The notes under the pieces are model-generated. The model searched no databases. It had not been told where the DNA came from and saw only the letters and a list, made by a program, of their open reading frames with translations. Source: Sphingobium algorifonticola (lineage in GTDB: Bacteria > Pseudomonadota > Alphaproteobacteria > Sphingomonadales > Sphingomonadaceae). From it: a stretch of DNA of 53,618 nt. The stretch is from positions 1-53,618 of the forward strand of contig NZ_RZUL01000009.1 in NCBI RefSeq assembly GCF_004005485.1, given 5' to 3'. A program made the position numbers and the translations under genes. Position 1 is the stretch's first letter; the number at the start of each line of letters is the position of its first letter. Of this stretch, positions 8,909 through 17,471 are shown piece after piece.

Positions 8909-9627
8909 TGCGAGCAAGTCCTGAGGACATTACAATCGACGCCACGTTGCACGCTCAATTCGCTCTACGCTACATGGCGACGCGAGACCGCCACGGGCGG
9001 GCTACGCATTGAAGGCAGGTTCAGTGTAAAACCCTCCCCGCTTGCGCAGCACTGATCCTCCCCTGCACAACGCTTGATGGATTTTGGTTGGGCCCATCAC
9101 TCGACGAAGAATTCCCTCAATCAACGGCCCGCCTGCGACCAGCAGCTTGAATGGGTATCTCGCATGTAAATGACCGCGATTGGCCGGTAGGCGACTGTCC
9201 GGTTCGGAGCCGGGATGCGTGGATAGCTGACGGTCGTTCGGAGTCGGCAACCGACCACTTAAAGCCGTTCCGACGCCGCGGACGGAATGTCGAGTTACGC
9301 CAGAACCGGTCATTCAAGGCTTAATCAGCCGGCAAGCGCATCCGCGTGACTTTACGCAGTTCAGCGGCTCATCTTCATTTTTTTGGAAGCGCTCACCTTT
9401 TTAGATCCAGCGGATCGCCGAAACCGCTCCGCCTCTCGCGATCGGCGTTGCACAGCAGAACATGGCAGGCACTGCCCTGCGCGGGTTGTCTTGGCGTATG
9501 GCGACGGTCGATCGGAACCCAGCCAGGCGGCGGCGCGCCGCAAAATGGGATGGAGCGCGCAACCGCCGGTGCCGGCAGAGCCCCCGCCGCCAGATTGAGG
9601 CAAGCAGAAGCCGCTAGCCATGCCGCG
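8909..9627. other. Gene-poor region with hairpins between recombinase module and hemN
   Basis: About 720 bases with no convincing gene. The stretch 9195-9297 is rich in short inverted repeats: CCGG/CCGG around TTCGGAG, GTCGG-CAA-CCGAC, and TTCCG/CGGAA flanking a GC-rich centre. The frames that cross it lack ribosome sites and read like translated non-coding DNA. It could be the right end of the recombinase element, a REP-like dispersed repeat, or decayed DNA. Confidence 0.4.
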
Positions 9628-10938
9628 CTAGACCGCATGGCTGAAGCGCCTTTCCTCAGCCGCCAGATAGGCGTCGAACCGTGCTGCAATGACCCGCGCA
9701 TAGGGACGAGCGGCCGGTGTCAGAAGCATGCGTCCCTCGCTGCGCCGGACTAGCCCCAGCGCCTCGAAATCCGACAGATCGGGCATGGGTGTCGCACCCG
9801 GATGGGCCTCGCCCCGGCAGAGCAGTGCCTCTATGATGCGCCCCCGCCGCCGGTCTTCCCCATCGCGGATGAGCCCGCGAGAGGCAGTAAGCCGGTCGGC
9901 GGCGATCCGCTCGCGCCAGGCCCCGGCGCGCTTCTCATTCTGAACCAGCAGATCGGGAAAGGCGCTGATCGCGCTCGCGCCCATTCCGATGAGTATGTCG
10001 GCGTCATCGTCGGTGAAGCCCTGGAAATTGCGCCGCAGTCGCCCCTCGCGCGTGGCCTGCGCCAGCCCGTCGCCGGGGAGGGCGAAATGATCGAAACCGA
10101 TCGCTTCATACCCTGCGGCGATCAGCCGCTCGTGCCCCTGCGCCGCCATGGCGAAGCGGGTTGCCAGATCCGGCAGGTCGTTGGCGTCGATCCGCTGCTG
10201 GCGCGGCAGAAGGCGTGGCATATGGGCATAGCCAAACAGCGCGATCCGTGCGGGCGCAAGCACGATGCTGGCGTCCAGCGTAGCGATGAGGTCTTCAATT
10301 GTCTGTCCCGGCAGGCCGTACATCAGGTCGAAACCGGTCGCCACGCCGGCGCGGGCGAAGCCCTCCACCGCGCGCTTCACCAGGTCGTGCGGCTGAATGC
10401 GACCGATCCGCGCCTGCACCGCCGGTGCGAAGGTCTGCACGCCCAGATTGACGCGACTTACCCCCATAGCCGCCATCGTCGTGATCCACTGGTTGTCCAG
10501 TCGGCGGGGGTCCAGCTCCACCGAGATCTGCGCATCATGCGCATCGAAACAGCGGCTCAGTTGTTGCGACAACCGGACGAAATCAACCAGCGGCAGGGAA
10601 TTGGGACTGCCTCCCCCAAAGGCGATGCGCCGCACCCGGCCGCGGCCGGACAAGCGCGTCGTAATAATTGCTATTTCGCGCTCCAGCGCCTCGATATAGG
10701 CAGTCAGGCGTTGGATGCGATTAGCCGCTCCGGTGTTGCAGCCGCAATACCAGCAGATATCATGACAATAGGGAATATGGACATAGAGGGAGAGCGACGT
10801 GTCCGTCTCCAGTGCGTCCAGCCGTGCCATCAATTCAGCCTCTCCCACAGCATCGCTGAACTGGGCTGCGGTGGGATAGCTGGTGTAGCGCGGCACCGGC
10901 CGCGCGAGCAGATCGGGATAATAGGTCCACATACGCAC
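9628..10938 (-). CDS. hemN: Oxygen-independent coproporphyrinogen III oxidase
   Basis: A 436-residue radical-SAM enzyme that converts coproporphyrinogen III to protoporphyrinogen IX without oxygen, allowing haem synthesis in microaerobic cells. The cluster motif is C58-x3-C62-x2-C65 with the extra C67 (HIPYCHDICWYCGCNT), typical of true HemN and not HemW. AFGGGSPN is the glycine-rich SAM motif, with Ser where Thr is common. The C-terminal HemN domain is present and the length is normal. Upstream, two FNR-like boxes (10967-10980 and 10989-11002) agree with anaerobic induction. Its place beside fixLJ, fnr and cco genes supports supplying haem to the cbb3 oxidase. Confidence 0.93.
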   Translation of the reverse strand: MRMWTYYPDLLARPVPRYTSYPTAAQFSDAVGEAELMARLDALETDTSLSLYVHIPYCHDICWYCGCNTGAANRIQRLTAYIEALEREIAIITTRLSGRGRVRRIAFGGGSPNSLPLVDFVRLSQQLSRCFDAHDAQISVELDPRRLDNQWITTMAAMGVSRVNLGVQTFAPAVQARIGRIQPHDLVKRAVEGFARAGVATGFDLMYGLPGQTIEDLIATLDASIVLAPARIALFGYAHMPRLLPRQQRIDANDLPDLATRFAMAAQGHERLIAAGYEAIGFDHFALPGDGLAQATREGRLRRNFQGFTDDDADILIGMGASAISAFPDLLVQNEKRAGAWRERIAADRLTASRGLIRDGEDRRRGRIIEALLCRGEAHPGATPMPDLSDFEALGLVRRSEGRMLLTPAARPYARVIAARFDAYLAAEERRFSHAV

Positions 10939-10966
10939 GTGATCGCACGGGCGCGGTCAGTGCACA

Positions 10967-10980
10967 TTGCGCCATGTCAA
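10967..10980. promoter_or_regulatory. FNR/FixK-like box (proximal to hemN)
   Basis: TTGCGCCATGTCAA, read TTGCG-N4-GTCAA, matches 8 of 10 defined positions of TTGA(C/T)-N4-(A/G)TCAA. It is centred about 35 bases upstream of the hemN start and 90 bases from the ompW start, so a class II geometry would suit ompW better. Confidence 0.45.
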
Positions 10981-10988
10981 ATAACGCG

Positions 10989-11002
10989 TTGCGCCGGATC
11001 AA
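10989..11002. promoter_or_regulatory. FNR/FixK-like box (proximal to ompW)
   Basis: TTGCGCCGGATCAA has one perfect half-site (ATCAA) and one partial (TTGCG). It is 22 bases centre to centre from the other box, about two helical turns. A -41.5 placement would put a hemN transcript start near 10954, 16 bases before its ATG, and an ompW start near 11037. Confidence 0.5.
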
Positions 11003-11062
11003 TGTCCAATCGGCCGATGGGGCTCAAAGGGCAGTCACCAACCAGAAGGGAAGGAGACCCCT

Positions 11063-11725
11063 ATGAACAGGACAGTCCTATTGCTGGGCGCCGCAGCCAT
11101 TGCCGCCGCGCTCGCCACGCCGGCGCAGGCGAAACAGGGCGATGTGCTGATCCGCCTGCGCGGCATCATCGTCGCGCCCAACGAAAAAAGTGGTAGTGTG
11201 CTGCCTGGGTTCCCCGGCGAAAAGGTGAGCATCGATAATGCAATCACGCCGGAGATCGACTTCACCTGGATGGCGGCCGACCATATCGGCTTCGAACTGA
11301 TCGCAGCGACCACCAAGCATAGCGCCAGTGGTCGTACCGGCACGACGGGCAGCATCGGCAAGCTCGCTTCCACCTGGGTGCTGCCACCGACCCTCACGGC
11401 GCAATATCATTTCGTGCCCCAGGGCAAGGTGCGTCCATATGCAGGTGCCGGCATCAACTACACGCTGTTCTACAATGAGGACGCTTCCACGGCTCTGGAG
11501 GGCGCTGTCGGCAAGACCAAGGTGCACATGTCCGACAGCTTCGGCTGGGCGGCGCAGGCCGGCGTGGACATCGACCTGACCGATAAGGTCTTCCTGAACT
11601 TCGACATCAAATATATCGACATCGACACCGACGCGCGGCTTAGCACGAGCGCTGCGGGCGTACAGAAGGTCCATGTGGAGCTAGACCCACTGGTCTTCGG
11701 CGTTGGCTTGGGTATGCGCTTCTGA
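11063..11725 (+). CDS. ompW: OmpW-family outer-membrane protein
   Basis: A 220-residue beta-barrel protein with a clear Sec signal peptide (MNRTVLLLGAAAIAAALATPAQA, cleaved near residue 23). The mature part shows OmpW features: an early DVLIRLRG strand, LPPTLTAQYHF, RPYAGAGINYT, and the terminal LGMRF ending in Phe for barrel assembly. OmpW proteins form an eight-stranded barrel for small hydrophobic molecules and are often induced by FNR-type regulators at low oxygen; the shared divergent promoter with hemN carries two such boxes. The start has GGGAAGGAG upstream. A terminator follows, so it is probably monocistronic. Confidence 0.9.
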   Translation: MNRTVLLLGAAAIAAALATPAQAKQGDVLIRLRGIIVAPNEKSGSVLPGFPGEKVSIDNAITPEIDFTWMAADHIGFELIAATTKHSASGRTGTTGSIGKLASTWVLPPTLTAQYHFVPQGKVRPYAGAGINYTLFYNEDASTALEGAVGKTKVHMSDSFGWAAQAGVDIDLTDKVFLNFDIKYIDIDTDARLSTSAAGVQKVHVELDPLVFGVGLGMRF

Positions 11726-11735
11726 CCTCCGAGAG

Positions 11736-11764
11736 GGGTGCCGCCGCTGAAACGGTGCCCTTTT
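11736..11764 (+). terminator. Intrinsic terminator after ompW
   Basis: GGGTGCCG (11736-11743) pairs with CGGTGCCC (11753-11760) with two G-U pairs, and TTTT follows at once. It lies 10 bases past the ompW stop. Confidence 0.65.
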
Positions 11765-11820
11765 CCGTTTGCGGGTATCCGAACCATTGACCGCCCAACT
11801 GGTCCTGCCACTATGCGGCC

Positions 11821-12828
11821 ATGCGCATCGCGATCTTTGGCACCAAGGACTATGATCGGCAGTTCCTGAGCGGGGCCAATGTCGTGCACGGGCATGAGCT
11901 CCATTTCCTGGAACCCCGGCTGGATGAGAGCACGGCGCCTCTGGCGCAGGGGTTTCCGGCTGTTTGCATCTTCGTCAACGACCGGGCCGACGCTGCCGTG
12001 CTGGAACGGCTGGCGGCGCAGGGCACGCGACTGGTGGCGTTGCGCTGTGCGGGGTACAACAATGTGGACCTCCGGACTGCGGCGCGGCTGGGTGTCGCTG
12101 TCGTACGGGTGCCAGCCTATTCGCCGCATGCCGTCGCCGAGTTCACTATTGCGCTGCTGCTGGCACTCGACCGCAAGGTGCATCGCGCCTGGGCGCGGGT
12201 GCGGGAGAATAATTTTTCGTTGGACGGCCTGATTGGCCGCAACCTGCACGGTCGTACCGCAGGTGTCATCGGCACCGGCCGGATCGGCGCGCTGGTGGCG
12301 CGCACGCTACAACTAGGCTTCGGCTGCCAAGTGTTGGCGAGCGACGTCGTCGAGGATCCGGAGCTGGCGGCGATGGGCGTCTCCTATGTGCCGCCCGCCG
12401 AGTTGTTGGAGCGGGCCGAGATCGTCTCGCTGCATTGCCCGCTGACACCGCAGACGCGCCATATCATCGACGCCGATGCAATCGCGAAGGCGCGCGAGGG
12501 GCTGGTAATCGTCAACACGAGCCGTGGTGCGCTCATCGACACGCGGGCGCTGATCGCCGGACTCAAGGCCCGCAGGATCGGCGGCGTCGCGCTCGACGTC
12601 TATGAGCAGGAGGCCGATCTCTTCTTCGAGGACCTGTCGAACGAGATCATCGAAGACGACGATTTCCAGCGCCTGCTGACCTTCCCCAATGTTCTCGTTA
12701 CCGGCCACCAGGCCTTCCTGACGCAGGAGGCGCTCGAAGGCATTGCCGAGACGACGCTGGCGAACATTAGCGATTTCGAGGCGGGACGGCCTCTTGCGAA
12801 CAGCATCGATCCGGCGCTGGCACGGTAG
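11821..12828 (+). CDS. ldhA: Fermentative D-lactate dehydrogenase (D-2-hydroxyacid dehydrogenase)
   Basis: A 335-residue NAD-dependent dehydrogenase that would reduce pyruvate to D-lactate with NADH. The Rossmann motif GTGRIG is at 151-156. Catalytic residues are R235 (NTSRGALID), E264 (YEQEADLF) and H296 (GHQAFLT). The AGYNNVD segment and the loop after E264 are typical of LdhA and unlike those of glycerate or formate dehydrogenases. The protein is soluble. Transcribed alone after the ompW terminator, it fits a low-oxygen module as a redox outlet. No convincing FNR box lies in the 95 bases upstream. Confidence 0.85.
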   Translation: MRIAIFGTKDYDRQFLSGANVVHGHELHFLEPRLDESTAPLAQGFPAVCIFVNDRADAAVLERLAAQGTRLVALRCAGYNNVDLRTAARLGVAVVRVPAYSPHAVAEFTIALLLALDRKVHRAWARVRENNFSLDGLIGRNLHGRTAGVIGTGRIGALVARTLQLGFGCQVLASDVVEDPELAAMGVSYVPPAELLERAEIVSLHCPLTPQTRHIIDADAIAKAREGLVIVNTSRGALIDTRALIAGLKARRIGGVALDVYEQEADLFFEDLSNEIIEDDDFQRLLTFPNVLVTGHQAFLTQEALEGIAETTLANISDFEAGRPLANSIDPALAR

Positions 12829-12850
12829 CGCCTCTCGGTGCCAGCGCTGT

Positions 12851-13354
12851 TCAGAAACAGCGCTCCAGCATCACTAGGGTAGCATCGCCATCCACGGCTC
12901 GCGCGGAGAAACCCTTCTCCCGCTCCAGCGAGATCGCGGCGTGATTTTCGCGACTTTCGATCGAACGCAGCCGGCGGATGCCCCAGTGCCGGGCCTCGAC
13001 GGCTGCGTGATCGAGCAGAGTCCAGCCGATGCCGCGTCCCTTATAGTCAGCATCGATGGAGATCGCGACTTCTGCGCTCTCCCCGGTCCGGTCGGCTGCG
13101 AGCGTGGCGGCAGCGATAATCTCGTCCGTGCCGGGCAGGAAGGCGAGGAAGGTCTCGCGCCGGTGATAGTCGAAGTCGATGATGTCCTTTGCTTGCGCCG
13201 CCGTCAGGTGGCGGATCGAGGACAGGAAGCGGAACCGGCGATCCTCGTCCGACACCCGGTCGAAGAAGTCGATCACCGCGGCGGCATCGGCGGGCGTGGC
13301 AGGGCGGACCGCGAGGCTGAAGCCGGCGCGGGTTTCGAGATAAATCATAGCCAT
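12851..13354 (-). CDS. GNAT-family N-acetyltransferase
   Basis: A 167-residue GNAT protein. The acetyl-CoA loop is in DADYKGRGIGWTLLDHA (about residues 100-116), after strand AEVAISI. The N-terminal RPATPADAAAVIDFF and the RFRFLSS block resemble the acetyltransferase domain that ends Pat-type protein acetyltransferases, here free-standing. The start at 13354 has AAAGGAC directly upstream; an ATG two codons in is equally possible. It lies 10 bases after the hypothetical gene at 13365-13727 and is presumably in one operon with it. The substrate is unknown; protein lysine acetylation is one option. Confidence 0.8.
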   Translation of the reverse strand: MAMIYLETRAGFSLAVRPATPADAAAVIDFFDRVSDEDRRFRFLSSIRHLTAAQAKDIIDFDYHRRETFLAFLPGTDEIIAAATLAADRTGESAEVAISIDADYKGRGIGWTLLDHAAVEARHWGIRRLRSIESRENHAAISLEREKGFSARAVDGDATLVMLERCF

Positions 13355-13364
13355 GTCCTTTCGT

Positions 13365-13727
13365 TTAGGCGGGCGCGAGGCCCTTGACCAAGAAGGGGAG
13401 CTGCGCGCCGTCGGGCTCCGTCAGCGTCAGATAGCTGCCCGGCCGGACGCTGTGCGCGTCCAGCCGGAATATCCTTTCGTCATCCTCTTCCCCGCGGGCA
13501 TAGGACAGCACCCACCCCTCCGGCGTCCGCAGCAGATAACCGCGCCGATCCGGCTCGTTCGGCCAGAAGCGGCGGGCGGTCGCCAGTTCAGGGTGGGTCC
13601 GATATTCCTGCTCGTCGATCAGCCCGTCGGATTGCAGCGGCAGGCGCAGCACATAGCTGCGCGCCGCCGAACCATTGGGGAAACCCTCCGTGCGGGCCAG
13701 TTCCAGGCGTATCGTCGTCCATGTCAT
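13365..13727 (-). CDS. Conserved hypothetical protein
   Basis: A 120-residue soluble protein with no recognised domain. The sequence alternates short strands and turns (LRLPLQSDGLIDEQEYR, GYLLRTPEGWVLSYAR, RPGSYLTLTEPDG), suggesting an all-beta fold. The ATG is preceded by AAAGAGAGG. It is the first gene of a two-gene operon with the GNAT acetyltransferase and diverges from the universal stress protein gene, so these may answer to the same low-oxygen regulators, although no box is clear in the 119-base divergent region. Confidence 0.65.
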   Translation of the reverse strand: MTWTTIRLELARTEGFPNGSAARSYVLRLPLQSDGLIDEQEYRTHPELATARRFWPNEPDRRGYLLRTPEGWVLSYARGEEDDERIFRLDAHSVRPGSYLTLTEPDGAQLPFLVKGLAPA

Positions 13728-13846
13728 GGCCTCTCTTTCCGGTTTCCGGGCGTCCGAAGAAATAAGGACTATCCCTGATGGTGCGATCCCGGACCTCCGG
13801 CCTAAGAAAAGGCGATCGGAAGCATCCGCTCGGAAAGGCCGGGGCC

Positions 13847-14662
13847 ATGAAATCGATATTGCTTCATATCCATGACGATCTGGGTCAGGAAAGCCGGCTT
13901 CAGGCCGCCTTCGACATCGCGCGGGCGACCAGTGCCCATATCCGCTGCGTTCAGGTGACGATGCTGCCGGATTTGGTGGCGGCCGATCTCTATGGCGGTG
14001 CGGGCTTCGCGCCGACGATCATGGCGGAACTGCGGGACATCGACCGCAAGGCGCGGACGGAGGTCGAGGCGCGGCTGGCGCGGGAAGGCGTGCAATGGGA
14101 CTGGATTCAGTGCGAGGGCGAGGCCGTGAGCGGTATCCTGTCCGCCGCACGCCTGGCCGACCTGATCGTGGCAACCCTGCCGCGAGGGCCGCGCAGCGGC
14201 ATGCACGACCCGCTTTCCATCGTCCCGGACCTGGCGCTGGGCCGCTGCGGACCGGTACTGGGCGTACCGCAGGCGGCGACGCGCTTCGCCGTTGCCGGGC
14301 GGGCTCTGGTGGCCTGGGACGGGTCGCAGGAAGCCGGCGCTGCGCTCCGCTCCGCCGTTCCGCTCCTCAAACTGGCGGATGCGGTGCTGGTCGTGACGAT
14401 CGAGGAGGGCGGGAAGGATGTCTTGCCGGCCACTGACGCGCTGGAATATCTGTCCCGCCATGGCATCGAGGCCGAATTGCGTAGCTGGCCGCGGCAGGAG
14501 CAAACTGTTGACGAGGCGCTGCTGCGCGTCGTGGGCGACCTAGCGATCGATTGGATCGTCATGGGCGCATACGGCCATAGCCGGTTGCGCGAAACGGTGT
14601 TTGGCGGCGTAACCCGCCGCCTGCTGCGCGACGCGCCCGTCCCGCTCTTGCTGGCGCACTGA
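13847..14662 (+). CDS. Universal stress protein, two UspA domains
   Basis: A 271-residue tandem UspA protein. The first domain (1-140) is degenerate. The second (about 145-271) ends in [20 protein letters not shown], which matches the ATP-binding G-2x-G-9x-G pattern. Such proteins are commonly part of FNR- or FixK-driven low-oxygen regulons. I placed the start at 13847 ([11 protein letters not shown]) and not 13778, because the UspA fold begins here and AAAGG lies upstream. It is followed 20 bases later by fixL on the same strand and may be co-transcribed with it. Confidence 0.88.
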   Translation: MKSILLHIHDDLGQESRLQAAFDIARATSAHIRCVQVTMLPDLVAADLYGGAGFAPTIMAELRDIDRKARTEVEARLAREGVQWDWIQCEGEAVSGILSAARLADLIVATLPRGPRSGMHDPLSIVPDLALGRCGPVLGVPQAATRFAVAGRALVAWDGSQEAGAALRSAVPLLKLADAVLVVTIEEGGKDVLPATDALEYLSRHGIEAELRSWPRQEQTVDEALLRVVGDLAIDWIVMGAYGHSRLRETVFGGVTRRLLRDAPVPLLLAH

Positions 14663-14682
14663 AAGGGCGGCATGGTCGCGGC

Positions 14683-15828
14683 ATGGCGGTGGCGGATGAC
14701 GAAACGGACGGGCTGAGCGCGCGCGCGCACAGCTTGGAGCAGGCCCTCCTGGGATCGATCCTGGCGACCGTGCCCGATGCGCTGATCGTCATCGACATGG
14801 CAGGGCGCATCGTGTCCTTCGGCGCGGCGGCGCAGCGCATGTTTCAATATGCCGAAAGCGATGTGCTGGGCGAGAATATCTCGATGCTGATGCCATCCCC
14901 GGATCGGGAGCGGCACGACGGCTATATCGGCCATTATCTGACGACGGGCGAAAAACGGATCATCGGCATAGGACGGCTGACCAGCGCGCGGCGGCGGGAC
15001 GGGTCCACTTTCCCCATCGAACTGTCAGTGGGCGAGGTGAACGACGGGACGCGGCGGCTATTCACCGGCTTCATCCGCGATCTCACCGAACGGCAGCAGG
15101 CGGAGCGGCGTGTCGCCGATCTCCAGGCGGAACTGGCCCATGCCAGCCGCCTGACCGCAATGGGCACACTGGCCTCCGCCCTCGCGCACGAGCTGAACCA
15201 GCCGCTGACCGCGATCGCCAACTACATGGAGGCAGGGCGCGACCTGCTGGACGCCGAAGGCCCGGTCGATCGCGACATGCTGCACGAGGCGATGGCCGAA
15301 AGTGCCGGCCAAGCTCTCCGCGCGGGGGAGATCATCCGGTCGCTGCGCGAATTCATCCGGCAGGGCGAAACCCTGCGCCGGCCCGAGGCGCTGCGCGGCG
15401 TTCTTGCAGAGGGCGTCGCGCTGGCCTTTATCGGTGTGGACAGCCGGGGCATCGATATGGACATCGCCGTCGACCGGCAGGTGGACAAGGTGCTGGTCAA
15501 CCGGGTGCAACTCCAGCAGGTGATCATCAACCTGGTCAAGAATGCGGTAGAGGCGATGCAGAACTGCCCCGCGCGCATTCTGCGCCTGACTGCCAACCCG
15601 ACGGAGAACGGCCGTGTGGAGGTCGTTGTCGCCGATAGCGGGCCGGGACTGGACCCGGAAATGTCGCGCACCCTCTTCACCCCCTTCACCACCACCAAAG
15701 CGCAGGGGATGGGCCTCGGCCTCTCGATCAGCCAGACCATCGTGGAGGGGCATGGCGGCCGCATCTGGGCCACGCCGTCGCAATGGGGCGGCACCGCCTT
15801 CCATTTCACCCTGGACGCCGCGGACTAG
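14683..15828 (+). CDS. fixL: Oxygen sensor histidine kinase FixL
   Basis: A 381-residue soluble FixL-type kinase. One PAS domain (about 25-140) has the haem-binding signature: predicted proximal His H78 ([11 protein letters not shown]) and R98 in RIIGIGR, the FixL residue that contacts bound oxygen. The kinase core has H169 as phosphoacceptor ([10 protein letters not shown]), N287 ([10 protein letters not shown]), DSGPG (318-322) and GMGLGLS (342-348). There are no membrane segments, as in Bradyrhizobium FixL and unlike Rhizobium meliloti FixL. It pairs with FixJ 15 bases downstream. Oxygen release from haem should activate it and raise FixJ phosphorylation, and hence fnr/cco expression. Confidence 0.92.
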   Translation: MAVADDETDGLSARAHSLEQALLGSILATVPDALIVIDMAGRIVSFGAAAQRMFQYAESDVLGENISMLMPSPDRERHDGYIGHYLTTGEKRIIGIGRLTSARRRDGSTFPIELSVGEVNDGTRRLFTGFIRDLTERQQAERRVADLQAELAHASRLTAMGTLASALAHELNQPLTAIANYMEAGRDLLDAEGPVDRDMLHEAMAESAGQALRAGEIIRSLREFIRQGETLRRPEALRGVLAEGVALAFIGVDSRGIDMDIAVDRQVDKVLVNRVQLQQVIINLVKNAVEAMQNCPARILRLTANPTENGRVEVVVADSGPGLDPEMSRTLFTPFTTTKAQGMGLGLSISQTIVEGHGGRIWATPSQWGGTAFHFTLDAAD

Positions 15829-15843
15829 CAACGGAAGACCGGC

Positions 15844-16449
15844 ATGAGCGAACCCTACATCATCTATGTCGTGGACGATGACGAGGCGATCCGCCGCTCG
15901 CTGTCCTTCATGCTCCGGACCAGCGGCTATGCCGTGCGCCTGTTCGCGGGCGGTCTGGAGTTCCTGAAGGAGGCGGGCACGCTGCCGCGCGGCTGTGTGC
16001 TGCTCGACGTGCGCATGCCCGACATTGACGGGCTGGAGGTGCAGCGGGAACTGCGCGCGCGCGGCATTACCCTGCCGGTCGTAATCATGACCGGCCATGG
16101 CGATGTCGACATGGCGGTCGCGGCGATGAAGACGGGCGCCAGCGACTTCATCGAAAAGCCCTTTGAGAAGGCAGCGCTGCTTGCCTGTATCGAGGCCGCC
16201 AAGGCGCTGTCCCTGGCGGAACGCGGCGCCATCGCGCGCGCTGAGGAGGCGCGGGCGCGGCTCAACGTGCTGACGGATCGCGAACGCGACGTGCTGGACG
16301 GGCTCGTGCAGGGCCTGCCCAATAAGAGCATCGCCTACGATCTGGGGATCAGTCCCAGGACAGTGGAAATTCACCGTGCCAACCTGATGCAAAAGCTGAG
16401 GGTGAAGAGTCTGGCTGAGGCGCTGCGTATCGCCTTTCATGCCGGATAG
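15844..16449 (+). CDS. fixJ: Response regulator FixJ
   Basis: A 201-residue two-domain regulator: receiver with acidic pocket (VVDDDEA), phosphoacceptor D55 (LLDVRMPD), Thr/Lys switch residues (MTGHGD, EKPFEK), then a LuxR/FixJ helix-turn-helix (LTDRERDVLDGLVQG, SIAYDLGISPRTVEIHRANLMQK). It receives phosphate from FixL and would activate fnr/fixK-type and cco promoters. The short intergenic distance to fixL indicates an operon; fnr follows after about 130 bases. Confidence 0.93.
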   Translation: MSEPYIIYVVDDDEAIRRSLSFMLRTSGYAVRLFAGGLEFLKEAGTLPRGCVLLDVRMPDIDGLEVQRELRARGITLPVVIMTGHGDVDMAVAAMKTGASDFIEKPFEKAALLACIEAAKALSLAERGAIARAEEARARLNVLTDRERDVLDGLVQGLPNKSIAYDLGISPRTVEIHRANLMQKLRVKSLAEALRIAFHAG

Positions 16450-16580
16450 AGGAGGCGAAGAAATCATCAGCTTGATGAGTGAAGCCTGACACGCAATTTC
16501 CAGTTTCATTCCTTCGACGCCGCCCACCGATAGGGACATTTACGGATAGGTCGCGGCCTGCGCTCTCGTCATCCAGCGGC

Positions 16581-17324
16581 ATGGATATGCGATTTGACAT
16601 GACGCAAAATGGCGCCTTCTCGACCCCGGCACGATCCTGCGGCAGCCAGTGCTGCAACGCTTGCGTCGTCCGCGACCGTGCCATCTGCGCGGACCTTAAC
16701 GAAGGTGATCGCGATGCGCTGAGCCGCCTGGGACGGCGGGTCACTTTGCAGGCCGGTCAAACCGTTATGTGGGAAGGGGACGATAGCATGGTCGTCGCCA
16801 ATGTGATTGAAGGCACGCTGAAGCTCGCCACATCCACGGGTGACGGGCGCGAGCAGATTGTCGGCGTCGTCTATGCCGCCGACTTCATCGGCCGCCCTTT
16901 CGGCGCACGAACGCCGCATAGTGTTACGGCGTTGACCAACGCGCGGCTGTGTCTTTTCCCGCGTGGCGGTTTCGATGGTTTCGCCATGCGGCACGGGGAA
17001 TTGCAGCATCGCTTGTTGCAACGAACGCTGGATGATCTCGACCGGACCCGCGCCTGGATGCTCCTGCTGGGCCGCAAGTCTGCGCGGGAGAAAGTCGCCA
17101 CTTTCCTCCTCGACATGAGCCGGCGGCTGCACGCGGACAGGGACGGCGTGATCGCGCTCCCGCTGTCGCGGCAGCAGATCGCCGACATTCTGGGCATTAC
17201 CATTGAAACGGTCTCCCGGCAGCTGACCGAGATGAAACGTGACGGCTTCATCGACTTGGTCGGGCGACGCGGCGTGCGGCCGGTGAACATGGCTGCACTG
17301 GAAGGGCTGTCTGAGGCGGCCTGA
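16581..17324 (+). CDS. fnr: FNR-type transcription regulator
   Basis: A 247-residue CRP/FNR regulator. The N-terminus has five Cys (C20, C24, C25, C28, C36; pattern CNAC-V-V-RDRAIC) fitting the oxygen-labile [4Fe-4S] ligand set of FNR/FnrL. A cyclic-nucleotide-like beta roll, dimer helix and C-terminal HTH (SRQQIADILGITIETVSRQL) follow; E, S and R of ETVSR are the FNR contacts to TTGA half-sites. An upstream in-frame start at 16479 would add 34 residues unlike the family, so I chose 16581, though no strong ribosome site is visible. It should act on the boxes near hemN/ompW and ccoN. Confidence 0.9.
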   Translation: MDMRFDMTQNGAFSTPARSCGSQCCNACVVRDRAICADLNEGDRDALSRLGRRVTLQAGQTVMWEGDDSMVVANVIEGTLKLATSTGDGREQIVGVVYAADFIGRPFGARTPHSVTALTNARLCLFPRGGFDGFAMRHGELQHRLLQRTLDDLDRTRAWMLLLGRKSAREKVATFLLDMSRRLHADRDGVIALPLSRQQIADILGITIETVSRQLTEMKRDGFIDLVGRRGVRPVNMAALEGLSEAA

Positions 17325-17340
17325 CGCTTGCCTGTCAGGC
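17319..17340 (+). terminator. Hairpin at the fnr stop codon
   Basis: GCCTGAC (17319-17325) pairs perfectly with GTCAGGC (17334-17340) across an 8-base loop; the stem includes the fnr stop codon. No U-tract follows, so termination would be weak or Rho-assisted. Confidence 0.35.
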
Positions 17341-17399
17341 TCATTCACCGCGAACACCTCAGCCTACGCATTTTCCCGTAAAGACCCGCCGCATCGCTT

Positions 17400-17413
17400 T
17401 TGACAGAGGTCGG
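17400..17413 (+). promoter_or_regulatory. FNR-like box upstream of ccoN
   Basis: TTGACAGAGGTCGG has one perfect half (TTGAC) and a partial second (GTCGG for GTCAA), 8 of 10 positions. Centred at 17406.5, a class II site would place the transcript start near 17448, 24 bases before ccoN. TTGACA may alternatively be a -35 element. Confidence 0.4.
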
Positions 17414-17471
17414 GGCATAGCGGCGGGCACTTTCCAACAGGGCGCCGCTAAGCCTTTGCGGGGATAGATCC

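Noticed and set aside
3137..8981. GTCGCCAT at 3137-3144 inverted at 8974-8981 as possible ends of the recombinase element
   Set aside because: Only 8 bases match with no extension; a chance match over this distance is likely.
9002..9317. Minus-strand frame of 103 codons after the recombinase module
   Set aside because: No ribosome site, hairpin-rich DNA and no recognisable domain; more likely non-coding.
9346..9753. Plus-strand frame of 135 codons overlapping the end of hemN
   Set aside because: Overlaps hemN antisense and lacks a family or ribosome site.
11788..11810. TTGACC before ldhA as an FNR box or promoter
   Set aside because: No second half-site at the right distance, and the -10 match is poor.
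14934..16539. Long minus-strand frames opposite fixL and fixJ
   Set aside because: fixL and fixJ show all catalytic residues on the plus strand.
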